Positions 1 through 9,422 of a DNA stretch of 64,000 bases are shown here, piece after piece. Under the pieces are notes generated by a model, which did not search any database, was not told where the DNA came from, and saw only the letters and a list, made by a program, of their open reading frames with translations. The number at the start of each line of letters is the position of its first letter. Position 1 is the first letter of the stretch. Made by a program: the position numbers and the translations under genes. Source of the stretch: Stentor coeruleus (Eukaryota; Ciliophora; Heterotrichea; Heterotrichida; Stentoridae); NCBI GenBank assembly GCA_001970955.1, contig MPUH01000214.1, positions 16,409-80,408 on the forward strand. Direction: 5' to 3'.

Positions 1-95
1 GTTTCACCTTTAGTCTGAACAAGGTTAGTTAAAACTTCATCTTCCTGTATATTTTATACTTTCTTATTCCAGCATTTAGCCATATTCTTTACCAT
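1..95 (-). CDS. MYB (R2R3-type) DNA-binding protein, 5' end only, cut by window edge
   Basis: The reverse strand starts at ATG 95 and encodes MVKNMAKCWNKK (36 nt). A 15-nt intron gtataaaatatacag (45-59) follows, then a second exon reading EDEVLTNLVQTKGE up to the edge. The first exon has exactly the length found in the MYB genes at 3752-4423 and 5935-6879. The intron falls at the same codon, just before the ED pair of the first MYB repeat, and the first repeat Trp is residue 9 in all three. This is therefore the start of another member of the local family, probably a sequence-specific transcription factor. Only about 26 codons are visible, so repeat count and integrity cannot be judged. Confidence 0.8.
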
Positions 96-801
96 TTATT
101 GTAAGATGATTTATTATATAAGCACAAAAACATATAATATGAATTCTTGAATAAAGTTAGAATTTATGTGTTTGAATAATAAAGATTTTGTCATATACAA
201 AATTATGTTCTTTATTTATTAGTAACAAAGATAATTTGTGATATTTGTTTATTGATAGTAAAGATGCTAAGTTTAATCATTTATGATTATGAAATTGTTT
301 AATACTATAAAAAGTGGTTTTTGGCATTATCCTACTTAGATTGAAATTTTATTTTATCATTACCTTATTTTAAAAGGCTATAATTCAGAGCCTTAAAAAT
401 TTTGTTTATATTTTAGTAAAATAAGTGTAAATAATGCTCTTTCAATCAGCATTACTATATAAATCATTGATTTAAACACTTATAAAATATAAATTAATGC
501 AAATTAATAGATAGAGTTTATTATTAAATATAACTATAATAAGACACCTTTTAAATTCACCTTTTTATATAAAATTGCTTCTGACTTAAAATATTTTTAT
601 GATAAATATAACAAGATTATTTTTCTATAGTAATAAGAGTAAATATTTAATGTAAGTCTAAATTTTTAAGATATTTAAAAAATTGTTTTGCAATTGAATA
701 TACTCATATTTACTAATAGCTTTACTGAGTTGATAATATAATTGATAAAGTTTATTAGTATTTTTAATATAATGTTTAGTGAAATAGATATATTGAAAGA
801 T

Positions 802-881
802 AGATTCTACCAAAATAAATCATATATATATATTGAAACAAAGATTCTACCAAAATAAATCATATATATATATTAAAACAA
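802..881. repeat. 40-bp tandem duplication
   Basis: Two adjacent copies of a 40-bp unit starting agattctaccaaaataaatc; they differ at one visible base (g/a in tattgaaac versus tattaaaac). Confidence 0.9.
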
Positions 882-1497
882 ATTTAACTATCGAATAAAA
901 TTGAATAATTAAATTATTACCTGATTTAAAGCATAATGATGTTATTTTTAATAATTTAGCCTTGATAATAAATCAATAAAAGCATATTTTTTTCATAAAT
1001 ACTTTGATTCTGATTGAATTCACAGTTTGATTGAATAATTATATTCAATAGACTAATCAGTCCCTTTAAACCTATCAATAGGAATCAAAAAAATATCATA
1101 AGCCTAACTCTTACCCTTGAGTGCAATAACAGATTCCATATATATTAAAAATAAGAATAATTTCATGAAATTTTAATGATTTTAGTAAATAACATTTAGG
1201 AAGACCCCTTACTTGCAAAGCTGATTCAGACTCCAAGTAAAAAAAACGGAATCAAATAATTAAACACTTATTTCAAAAGTTTATGTATATTATTCTTAAT
1301 TAAATTAAAAATACTTAAAATTGTGAAATTCAAATATTGAAAAGTTATAAAGCATAATAAATAATATTATAGTGTTGATATAGTCACTAAATTTTAACAT
1401 ACTAATAAAGTATTAGGATACTATTGATAATTGCGTTTATATCAATTTGAAGAATATTTTTTGCAATTTAATAAGTTTTATGAACTCTAAATAAATA

Positions 1498-1600
1498 ACT
1501 AGTTATATTTGACTAAATAATTTCTTTTTTCTAATTGACCTTTTCGTANACTAGTTATATTTGACTAAATAATTTCTTTTTTCTAATTGACCTTTTCGTA
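1498..1600. other. Probable assembly artifact: unmerged 51-bp contig overlap around N 1549
   Basis: Bases 1498-1548 and 1550-1600 are identical, separated by one N. This looks like two contig ends that overlap but were joined with a placeholder. Confidence 0.9.
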
Positions 1601-2028
1601 TAGTTTACTAAGTACTTGGCACAAAAGTAAAGTCATCAATTATTGTCTTGAAAAATAGTTTTTCTACAAATAAATGTCCTCTTTATTGTAAATTTCTTTA
1701 ATAATAAACCTTTGTGTAGATAAATCATAAGATTGCTAGGACCAGAATCTAAAAACTTATAAGAACATCTGAAATTATATTGCCCTGATCACTAAACTTC
1801 TGCACCTACTAAATTTTATTACTTTTTCATAAAAACATAATATTTTTTGTATAAACCTTATGAAATAAACTCTAAAATCAATATATTTCTATTAAAATTC
1901 ACAAATATAAAAACTAGTAGGCTTGCATTTTTAGGTCTGTTAATATTACTGCTAAGCATTATTTTCTTGCTTCTGATTAAATAAAATTTATCTCATTTTC
2001 CTATTATTTTTTAATCAATTAATTGAAT

Positions 2029-2585
2029 ATGAAAAACTCAGCTAAACAATGGGAAGAAAAGGTATTTAATATAAAAGAAGATAAAATTTTGAAGAGTCTT
2101 GTTAGGAATTATGGTTTAAAGAAGTGGAAAATCAGTGTCTTTATTTATAAACATAAAAGTATCATTTACAAAAGTCTTTAACAATACTGAGATCGATGAG
2201 TTAATAAGCTGAATCCAGAATTAACTCAAAATCAGCGGATTTTTGAAGAAGAAAACTTTGTAATCACCAAGTGAAGGGAGCTAGAATAAATCAAGCAGGA
2301 TTTCTAAGTTCTTTGTAGGATGATCTATATGTTCAATAAAAAATCACTTTTACAGCTTGATTAGGAAAAGCATTCGCAGGTTTAATAAATAATGAGATTT
2401 TGGTGAGAGGATAGTTTACAAAGTGACAGATTTATTAAAAATCTAAGTACTATGATCTTCTTGTAAAACCCAATTTGCCTAAAAGCATGCAAATTATCAC
2501 AAAAGTATATATGAAGTACTAAAATCAAGTTAGTCAAAAATAGCTCAACTATTAAACCAAAAAACTTTAATAAACTAATCAACAT
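2029..2585 (+). pseudogene. Decayed MYB (R2R3-type) gene
   Basis: Reading from ATG 2029 gives MKNSAKQWEEK, an intron remnant (2062-2077, gtatttaatataaaag), then EDKILKSLVRNYGLKKWK. This aligns with the first MYB repeat of the gene at 3752-4423. Further on, DR-stop-VNKLNP matches DRWINNLDP, with TGA where the Trp codon should be. A frame-shifted FYSLIRKSIRRFNK matches FYSIIRKNIRKYNK of the second repeat. Many stops and at least one frameshift are present. The intron remnant is 16 nt and no longer keeps the frame; a 15-nt cut would end AA. The retained intron position shows duplication at the DNA level, not retroposition. Confidence 0.85.
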
Positions 2586-2639
2586 AAATATTATATTATG
2601 CTAGTAAAGTTTATCAATCATAATTATGAACTCTATGAA

Positions 2640-3138
2640 AATATTTTCTTTTTTTTAACAAATTTCTTAGTTCTTCTCTTATTATTCTGACTGTATTTTG
2701 CTTTAATACAATGCCAGCTAAATTAAGGTTTCTACGATATCCTCATATTTTTTTTAAAATTTATCTTAAGATATTATCTTTCTTCTTAATATACAGGGTA
2801 AATTTCTATCATGAATATTTCATTCCAATTACTTTTGCATAGTTTAAGACTATGATACTTTGTATACATTTTCATCAAATTTAGATTTGAGCTAGTTTTT
2901 AGTCTGGATTGAAGAGTAATAGAATATTTTATGTTAGTTTCTTCTCGAATATTTGAATAGTATAATAATTAAAAAATATTATATTACAAAAATTATACCA
3001 TCAAGCTTTAAAACTTGAAAATTTTCTAGATAAAGTGAAAATCTAGCGGGAAAAAGTAAAAAAAACTATTCCCTTTTCAAGATTTCTAGTTTCCCAGCTT
3101 ACTACTTCAGAATCAAATAAGTTAAATTGGGACATTTA
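2640..3138 (-). pseudogene. Decayed coding relic of unknown family
   Basis: The minus strand from ATG 3138 reads MSQFNLFDSEVVSWETRN and on for about 30 codons to a TAG. A further coding-like stretch near 2870-2640 (for example KYHSLKLCKSNWNEIFMI) is interrupted by several TAA/TAG codons. No family is recognised. The two pieces may not belong together. The remainder of 2586-3751 holds nothing else I can support. Confidence 0.3.
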
Positions 3139-3751
3139 ATAAGAAGCCTTAGAATATAATGTTTATTTTGCATATTCAAAACTAGTAACAAAATAAAACA
3201 TAATATTTTATCAAATTTTAAAATAAAAAGCAACTAATTGCTTAATAAAACATTCGAAAACATGAATTTATAGTTACAAGAAAGTTTTCCATACCAAAAA
3301 AAAGTATGAGACTCATTAGGAAAAAAAAAATTCATAACAAAATTAGATTTATCGATTTACAAAGTTAATACTATATCTTTTATATAAAGCATAATTTCTT
3401 AATAAATATAATATCATAAATCATACTTTTATCCTTTACTCATGACACTTAAGCTTGTCTTTAAAAAAACTTCATCGATTTCACAGGTTATTATTTATAA
3501 CCTCAATAAAAATTTGATAATATTTTATATGCTTTTATCTTCTAATATTTTTGCATCATCTTTTAGCTTATTCTAAGTGCCTTAATCTATAATTCTTGGT
3601 CAGAACCTTATATTTATATATTATAACATAGGATGAAAATCTAGAACGATTCTAAAACTTGAAAGTAATAACCGTAAATATATGATGAACAGAAAACTTA
3701 TAATCTAAGCTACGCTAAGCAACTAACTATTTTATAAAGTAACATTTTAAG

Positions 3752-4423
3752 CTAAGGATTAAAAGGTAAATTAAAACTGAAATCGACCTCTGTGTCTGAG
3801 TTATCATAAAAAATATTCGGAAGACTAATCATTTCTTGGGATTCCTGTTCTTGTCTTTTAGCTTTTATGTTTTGCTTTTTGATTTTTTTTGGCTTCCTGG
3901 ATTTTCTTTTTGGCTTTTCTTCTGTTTCAGGCTTAATTATTTTCTTAGCTCGTTTTGGCTTGATTTTTGCAGGCCTTACCAAGAGGTTATAAAACTTTGG
4001 CTTTTTAAGTAATTCTGGTATGTCTTCAGTAATTTTGTCTCCATAAATTCTTTTTTTGTTGTATTTCCTGATGTTTTTTCTAATTATGCTGTAAAAGTGA
4101 TTCTTGATAGAATTTCCAGATCTGCCACCTAGATATCGAGATATTGTTGACCATTTATTTCCATAAGCTCTATGCTTTTCAAATAATAAAAGTTCTTCTT
4201 GATCAGTCCAAGTATTCTTTGTAATATCTGGGTCTAGATTGTTGATCCATCTGTCACGGCATTGTTTAGGGGACCTATTCCAACTTTTGCAATGTTTCCC
4301 CATGATTTTGTTTACCAATTTCCATTTCTTGAGACCAAATGTACTGACAAGGTCTTTAAGCAAATTATCTTCCTAAGTGCGTTTTACATTTTTTGTCCAG
4401 GGTTCGCTTATTTTTTTTACCAT
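3752..4423 (-). CDS. MYB (R2R3-type) transcription factor, 218 aa
   Basis: CDS is complement(3752..4372, 4388..4423). A 15-nt intron (gtaaaacgcacttag, 4373-4387) joins MVKKISEPWTKN to EDNLLKDLVSTFGLKKW. Without splicing the frame would hit the TAG of the intron and no ATG would precede the first repeat. Repeat 1 has Trp 9, 29 and 54. Repeat 2 has Trp 67 and 86 and an aromatic Phe near 105 (NHFYS). The recognition helices read SPKQCRDRW and GRSGNSIKNHF, which are typical of c-MYB R2R3 DNA-binding domains. The tail after residue 115 is very basic (KPKRKSRKPKKIKK), then acidic/Ser-rich, without a known domain. It is expected to be a nuclear DNA-binding regulator; the targets are unknown. It lies between a decayed paralog and an intact paralog on the opposite strand. 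Confidence 0.9.
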
Positions 4424-5934
4424 TTGATATATTATTTTATCTATACCTAAAGACCTATATCAAAAAAGCCAGTTCAAATTTTATGATCCATATTTATGTT
4501 TATTATATTAAAAGCTAAGATCTTATATTAGCCTTTTTCACAGATACACATAAGTAATTTCTTAACAGAATCACTTTTTTAATTTCAAATAAAATTTTTT
4601 TGTTATGGATATATAAATTTGCTAAATATGGAAATGAAGATTATAATTTCCAAAACTTTTAATGGAAATTTAATTAAAAATAATGATCCTTCAAGATATG
4701 ATAATTATTGTGTTTACAAAATGATACTTGGGCCAAAAATAGAATAATTATGAATTGAAATAGAATGAGCTACTAAAAATTTCTTATAAAAAGTTTAAGA
4801 TAGTGTATATTAAATATGATATAAATTTTACTATTTTTTGCAAAAGTTGATTATTATAAGCTTTATGTTCATGTAAAAATCAAAAATTTTATACAAAAGC
4901 TACTTCAATAGCTTTTATTTATATATTTGATGTTAAAGTAAGAATTTATGCTTAATAATCTATATAAATTGAATATATAATTTTAGGAAATATATAATTT
5001 GATAAGCAAGTAAGAATTTATGCTTAATAATCTATATAAATTGAATATATAATTTTAGGAAATATGTAATTTGATAAGCAAATATATATTTAGAATAATG
5101 CTTTAGTGTTAATTATATGTAGGAGATTTAGATATAATGCTATTAAATATAAGTTTTATATACTAAATCACTTCTGTATTTTAATTAAGGTATTTATGCT
5201 TATTTACTTAAACGAGATATAACTTTATACCATTCTAATTTTGGTATATATTACTTTTAGTTCTATATTTTTTTGATAGTATGCTCAAAAAAATTAGTCT
5301 TTTCTTCCACTCTTCATCTATTCAAAAAAAATCTGTTGCCATAAAATATTAAATAGCTTAATCTTTGTTACTTTTCAGTATGTGAAAAGTTTTAACAATA
5401 AATATTCTTCAATTTTAAGATACATTATAAAAGATAAAAAATTATCCTTCTGATATTGTCGAGTTATTAAAATGCTAGAACATTTAATAAATTTTACCTG
5501 AAAAGTATATGAAAAATCACTTATCTCTTTAGTATAATACTTTTTACTCTTATATCTTAACATTCAATGACAAACTATTATAAAAATTTTAGTTCTAAAA
5601 AATTATTTGTTTATTATCTGATTCAATCTCTTATAATAATGTTTTATTAATCATGAAATTAAGTCTTTAGTGGCCTTTTATCAAAATATTCAAATTAGTG
5701 TCGATATAAATGGTAGTCAAGTAATGGCCTTGTAATAGTTACAATAAATAGCATACTAACATAATCATAAATTTACATATTTTTTGGTCGTTTCACAAGA
5801 TAAATGCACAACTGAAAGAATTTAAGTAAAAATTTTGTCGTGGCTTTTATGTAAATTGTATAATAAATTAGCCAACATGGATCATCGAAAATTACTTGAA
5901 CATATTTTCTTATATAAATAGGTTACCTATAATA
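4424..5934. other. Intergenic, AT-rich
   Basis: No supported gene. A 72-bp tandem duplication lies at 4938-5081. A 62-codon minus-strand frame at 5375-5563 has no recognisable features. The two flanking MYB genes are divergently transcribed, so this 1.5 kb includes both promoters. Confidence 0.6.
4938..5081. repeat. 72-bp tandem duplication
   Basis: Two adjacent 72-bp units starting gtaagaatttatgcttaata; nearly identical (tatataattt in the first, tatgtaattt in the second). Confidence 0.9.
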
Positions 5935-6879
5935 ATGGACTCAAAGCCTCGGAAAGTGTGGACAGTTATTGTAAGCCTTACATAGGAAGATGAGATTCTA
6001 TTCGACCTGGTGAACAGTATAGGGAAAAAAAAGTGGGTCATTGTTAGCGCTAAGATGGCCAAGAAACTAGGTTTCATGTCAAAGACTCCAAAGCAATGTA
6101 GAGAACGTTGGCTTAATATCCTTGACCCAACTATAACTGGGGCAAAATGGACTGATGAAGAAGATATGATGCTTTTTGAAAAATATAGGACATATGGAGC
6201 TTCCTGGTGTAAAATTGCAAAATGCTTCAGTGGGAGATCAGGAAATTCTATTAAAAATCGCTTTTATAGCATAGTAAGAAAAAATCTAAGAAAACTCAAC
6301 AAGAACAAACCAAAGCCTCAAAGAATTGTTGGGAATCTAAAAGTTTTATTAAGAGACCGGGGACTTCAAGATACATTGATAAGAATTCCTGATTCTAAAC
6401 CTCCTAAAAAGAAGCATTTAGAAAGAAAGCTTGAAGATAAGCTTAAAGCTTCAGGTTTAAACTTAGTCAATTTTAAAAATACACTTTCCTACAATGATGT
6501 ATTCAATGATTGTTCCAGGGAAAAAAATGTGTTTTCAAAATTGCTTTTTGAGTTCGGGGAAAATAGAATAGAAGGATTTGAGAGGGAAAATATATTTACA
6601 GAAAGGCTTGAGAAATGTTATGGCGTTGGCTTTGGAAGTTTGAATGAGTCGGCTGATGATGAAGAGGTTTTGAGTAGAGATGACTGTAGTGAGGAAGATA
6701 ATATTGGAAGGGTTGGAGAAATGTTTTGGACAAGAAGATCAAGTATTGATGAGGATTTTCAAGTGCGAAACTTGAATAAATCATGCTTGTTTATCCAGTT
6801 TTTAAAAGAACTTGGAACTACCGAAGCAAAATCAAACATTCTAAAGCCTTTATCACTTCCAACACTACCCATTATTTAG
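5935..6879 (+). CDS. MYB (R2R3-type) transcription factor, 309 aa
   Basis: CDS is join(5935..5970, 5986..6879). The 15-nt intron gtaagccttacatag (5971-5985) joins MDSKPRKVWTVI to EDEILFDLVNSIGKKKW. Repeat 1 carries the recognition segment TPKQCRERWLNILDP. Repeat 2 reads WTDEEDMMLFEKYRTYG and then GRSGNSIKNRFYSIV. These are two consecutive SANT/MYB repeats, as in R2R3 proteins. After the repeats comes a basic stretch (RKLNKNKPKP, PPKKKHLERK) that could act in nuclear import. The long C-terminal region is acidic (SADDEEVLSRDDCSEEDN), the kind of composition seen in activation domains, though that is inference. It is paralogous to the genes at 3752-4423 and 1-95 and divergent from the former. 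The stop is TAG. Confidence 0.92.
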
Positions 6880-7378
6880 ATAACTTCATAATATTTAGTT
6901 AGTTAAAACTTTATTTCTTGTTATTAAATTATGCTATTGTTATTTTCAAGGCTAATTACATAAATATTTAACCTCAATTTCTTACTTTTTGCAGCATCCA
7001 TAAAATACTGTTTTTTTTTTAAGTATCAGGTTTTAGTAAACTATAATATAATTTTAATACTATATTAAAAACTAGCTTTTATAGGATAACAAGAGTTATA
7101 AAATTATTGTGGGAGTTATTTTTGCGATTTTCGTGATTTTTAATATTAAGCTAATACTTGAGATAAACTCAATTTGGTCAAGGGGTTATATTTTTAGTCA
7201 TAAAAAATTCAAACTGGTAATACTATCTTAGATCATAAAATTATGTTGAAGCATCAAAAGATTGCTTAATTATGAAGTCAAAAAAAAAATTCCTATAACT
7301 CTAAAACAATTTTTACTAAAAATAACTTAAAAGCTCATACTTAAAAAGTTATTACTTTATCTATCGATTATAAATTAA

Positions 7379-7409
7379 CAAGGGCTGGACAATAGTCAAG
7401 CGATAATTC
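7379..7409 (+). repeat. 31-nt dispersed repeat, inverted copy at 63809-63839
   Basis: The 31 bases starting caagggctggacaatagtca are found exactly in reverse complement at 63809-63839. Both copies have TTA just outside the outer end (TTAA and TTAG before CAAGGG). The start resembles terminal inverted repeats of Tc1/mariner transposons (CA...GGCTGGACAA). That assignment is by eye and unproven. Confidence 0.75.
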
Positions 7410-7528
7410 TTAATTATGGAATTGAAGAATTAGAAGCAAAAATTTGCCTGAGAAAAAATGTCATAGGGGTGATTTCATTATGGAAAAAACGTTATTTTAC
7501 TATAGGATTAAACAAACTCAAATTGTAA
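7379..7528 (+). pseudogene. Short frame inside the 31-nt repeat unit, possible transposase N-terminal relic
   Basis: From 7379 one frame stays open for 49 codons: it begins QGLDNSQAIILNYGIEELEA and continues KICLRKNVIGVISLWKKRYF before TAA. The AKI...VIGVISLWKK part has the general look of a helix-turn-helix, as at the N-terminus of Tc1-type transposases. There is no ATG at the start and no catalytic domain nearby, so if it is a transposase it is only a fragment. Chance open frame is a real alternative. Confidence 0.25.
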
Positions 7529-7561
7529 AAAATCAAAATCTATAATTTAAACTAAAATTTA

Positions 7562-7960
7562 ATGTCAAAAATAGTAGAAAACATTGAAAACAGTATAGCC
7601 TACCTTAATACTCTCTATACATAATAATTTGAATACACAATATCTCAGTTTCTAAATTTTGCTGAAGAAGCCCTAACAGGCAACCTACTGCTTTTCAGAT
7701 AAAAAGCCACCTTTTCAAGATTACAACGTGCATTAACATCTTCAAAAGGGCTTAAGGAATGGATTACAAGTTCTCAGTAGATAAGATTATGTAAAAAAAG
7801 TTAAGATAAAAACTTGAGCAACAAGAAAGTATTTTTTTTGCTCATAATTTATAGCTACAACTTAGAATGAAATCTTATAAGCAAAGATAAACCAACTAGA
7901 AAATACTAGCCTGAAGATTTCAACGGCGAGAAACTTAAAATTTACCCACTGTGAAGATTG
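7562..7960 (+). pseudogene. Coding-like relic riddled with stops
   Basis: From ATG 7562 the frame reads MSKIVENIENSIAYLNTLYT, two TAA codons, then FEYTISQFLNFAEEALTGNL, TAA, KATFSRLQRALTSSKGLKEW, then more TAA/TAG/TGA. Composition between stops is protein-like (amphipathic, few Lys/Asn runs), unlike random AT-rich DNA. Several stops sit where Gln would fit, consistent with C-to-T decay. No family is recognised. Confidence 0.35.
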
Positions 7961-8024
7961 GCCCTTGCTTGAAGATTTTGATATAATCTGATTTGAATGT
8001 AATTCTTTAATATTTAAAAAAAAA

Positions 8025-8380
8025 ATGAATCTTTTTCTTTATACTCTTCTCACCCTCTCCACTACAGCCCAATACGAGAACCTAGCAGCCAATAGCATAA
8101 AAACAAGGAAATACAAAATCTGTTATATCATCACTGAATTATCTGACTGCTCATCCTTAAAATCATATTTTTCAATGACATCCTCATATGTCTTGATGAA
8201 TCAAAACAAAAATTGAAGGGTTAAGCTTTTACTGATTTCTTTACAGGATTCTATAATGCTATCCAAGAAGATGTAGCTATCCCAACTGTATGTGCCAAAT
8301 CATTTTTTTCCAATATAAAATCTTCATATATCACATTTATCAAAAAATATACAAGCATTTGGGTTAACCCCAATAGTTAA
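8025..8380 (+). pseudogene. Broken secreted-protein-like gene
   Basis: Segment one, from ATG 8025 to TGA 8214-8216, starts MNLFLYTLLTLSTTAQYENL, a plausible signal peptide, and includes KICYIITELSDCSSL. Segment two, 8225-8380 in another frame, reads AFTDFFTGFYNAIQEDVAIP and TVCAKSFFSNIKSSYITFIK to TAA. The offset between the frames needs removal of 2 (mod 3) bases, so neither a 15-nt nor a 16-nt intron can join them. This looks like a gene disrupted by a frameshift, or a sequencing error. Family not recognised. Confidence 0.4.
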
Positions 8381-8654
8381 CTCACTTCTTAATGATGTTA
8401 TCATATAAACAATTAATAGAGTTCTAAAGAAAAAAGGGCCTTATAGACAAATCGATATACTAATTATTAAAAATCTGCATATTCTCCGATGGCCTATATC
8501 ACATCACTGTCTCATATTAAAAATAATCCCTAGCCTAAAATCCAATTTTAACCTAAAAACTCTATTTAAAAAATATAACATTGTCAATCTCTTATTTAAT
8601 AGGCAAAATAATAAAAAGCAGGTATAAAAAGCCCATTAAATGCATATTTAAATA

Positions 8655-9422
8655 ATGGAAGGCAGGAAATCACCAACAAGTCCAACGATAGACCCAGCGA
8701 AAGTCAGTGTTAAACTAAACTCACCAAAGTCATGTCAATCAAAGTTATCAACAAAGCCAAAAAATACGTCAAAAATAAACGCCTTAAAAGCTAAAGTTTA
8801 TTACGACAAAATGCAACAACTCAGACAAACTCCAACAATAAACAAAATCTCTCGTGAAATAGCTTATTCTTCAACTCATAAAAGTCCACCAAAATCCCCA
8901 TATGCAAAAAAAATCTTATCAAATAACCGATTTATCAAAAGTATCTCAAGCGCATCAACCAAAAGCTATGCATCCTGTACTGACTTCCAACAATTCGCTA
9001 TACTAAACAAAAATGTTAATATAAAACTCACACCTAAATTACAAAGTCCAATAGTAAATCGTTCAAAGTCTGATATTTTTACAAGAGGAATTTTTATGTT
9101 AAAGAAAAAAGAGCAAAGTTTGGAATTTCAAAGAAAACAAAGCTTTGATGCAACTTTAGAGCAATGCACTTTTTCCCCTAAGATCAAAAAAACAAGGTCG
9201 ACTAGTTCATTTTCTAGATCTAAATCTGTGAGATCAACTCCTACTTCTTTGAATGGGAATAAATTGGAAATACTTAGAGAAAAAAGTGAAAGTATTAGTT
9301 ATAAAAGCTTTTCACCAACTCCAAGACAGTATTCTTTTGCTGCTGGATGCAATTTGGAACCGGTTAAAGAAAATGGCTCACCAATGTTTAGGTATTTAGC
9401 TTTGAAAATGCCTTATCCTTAG
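8655..9422 (+). CDS. Basic Ser/Lys-rich protein of unknown function, 255 aa
   Basis: Single exon from ATG 8655 to TAG. The protein is rich in Ser, Lys, Pro and Thr with many SP/TP sites (KSPTSPT, KSPPKSP, FSPTPRQ), so it could be heavily phosphorylated by proline-directed kinases. Around residues 143-176 the segment FTRGIFMLKKKEQSLEFQRK leads into QCTFSPKIKK. That RG...K...CTF.PKI arrangement recurs in many ciliate and other protist cytoskeletal or ciliary proteins of unknown role. No globular domain, signal peptide or membrane segment is seen. It probably has an intrinsically disordered, structural or regulatory role, but this is inference only. Confidence 0.7.
   Translation: MEGRKSPTSPTIDPAKVSVKLNSPKSCQSKLSTKPKNTSKINALKAKVYYDKMQQLRQTPTINKISREIAYSSTHKSPPKSPYAKKILSNNRFIKSISSASTKSYASCTDFQQFAILNKNVNIKLTPKLQSPIVNRSKSDIFTRGIFMLKKKEQSLEFQRKQSFDATLEQCTFSPKIKKTRSTSSFSRSKSVRSTPTSLNGNKLEILREKSESISYKSFSPTPRQYSFAAGCNLEPVKENGSPMFRYLALKMPYP

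Larger units (their letters stand above)
96..2028. other. Intergenic, AT-rich, no intact gene
   Basis: No supported gene. It holds a 40-bp tandem duplication (802-881) and a contig-overlap artifact (1498-1600). On the minus strand around 1030-1260 there is a coding-like stretch (for example AYDIFLIPIDRFKG) broken by stops, possibly a very old relic. Confidence 0.6.
6880..8654. other. Gene-poor region with decayed elements
   Basis: No intact gene is supported. It contains a 31-nt dispersed repeat (7379-7409) that opens a 49-codon frame, a stop-riddled frame from 7562, and a broken secreted-protein-like frame at 8025-8380, each listed separately. Confidence 0.6.

Noticed and set aside
5375-5563. 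62-codon minus-strand open frame starting MLRYKSKKYYTKEI
   Set aside because: Lys/Tyr/Ile-rich as expected by chance in AT-rich DNA, no domain, no neighbour support.
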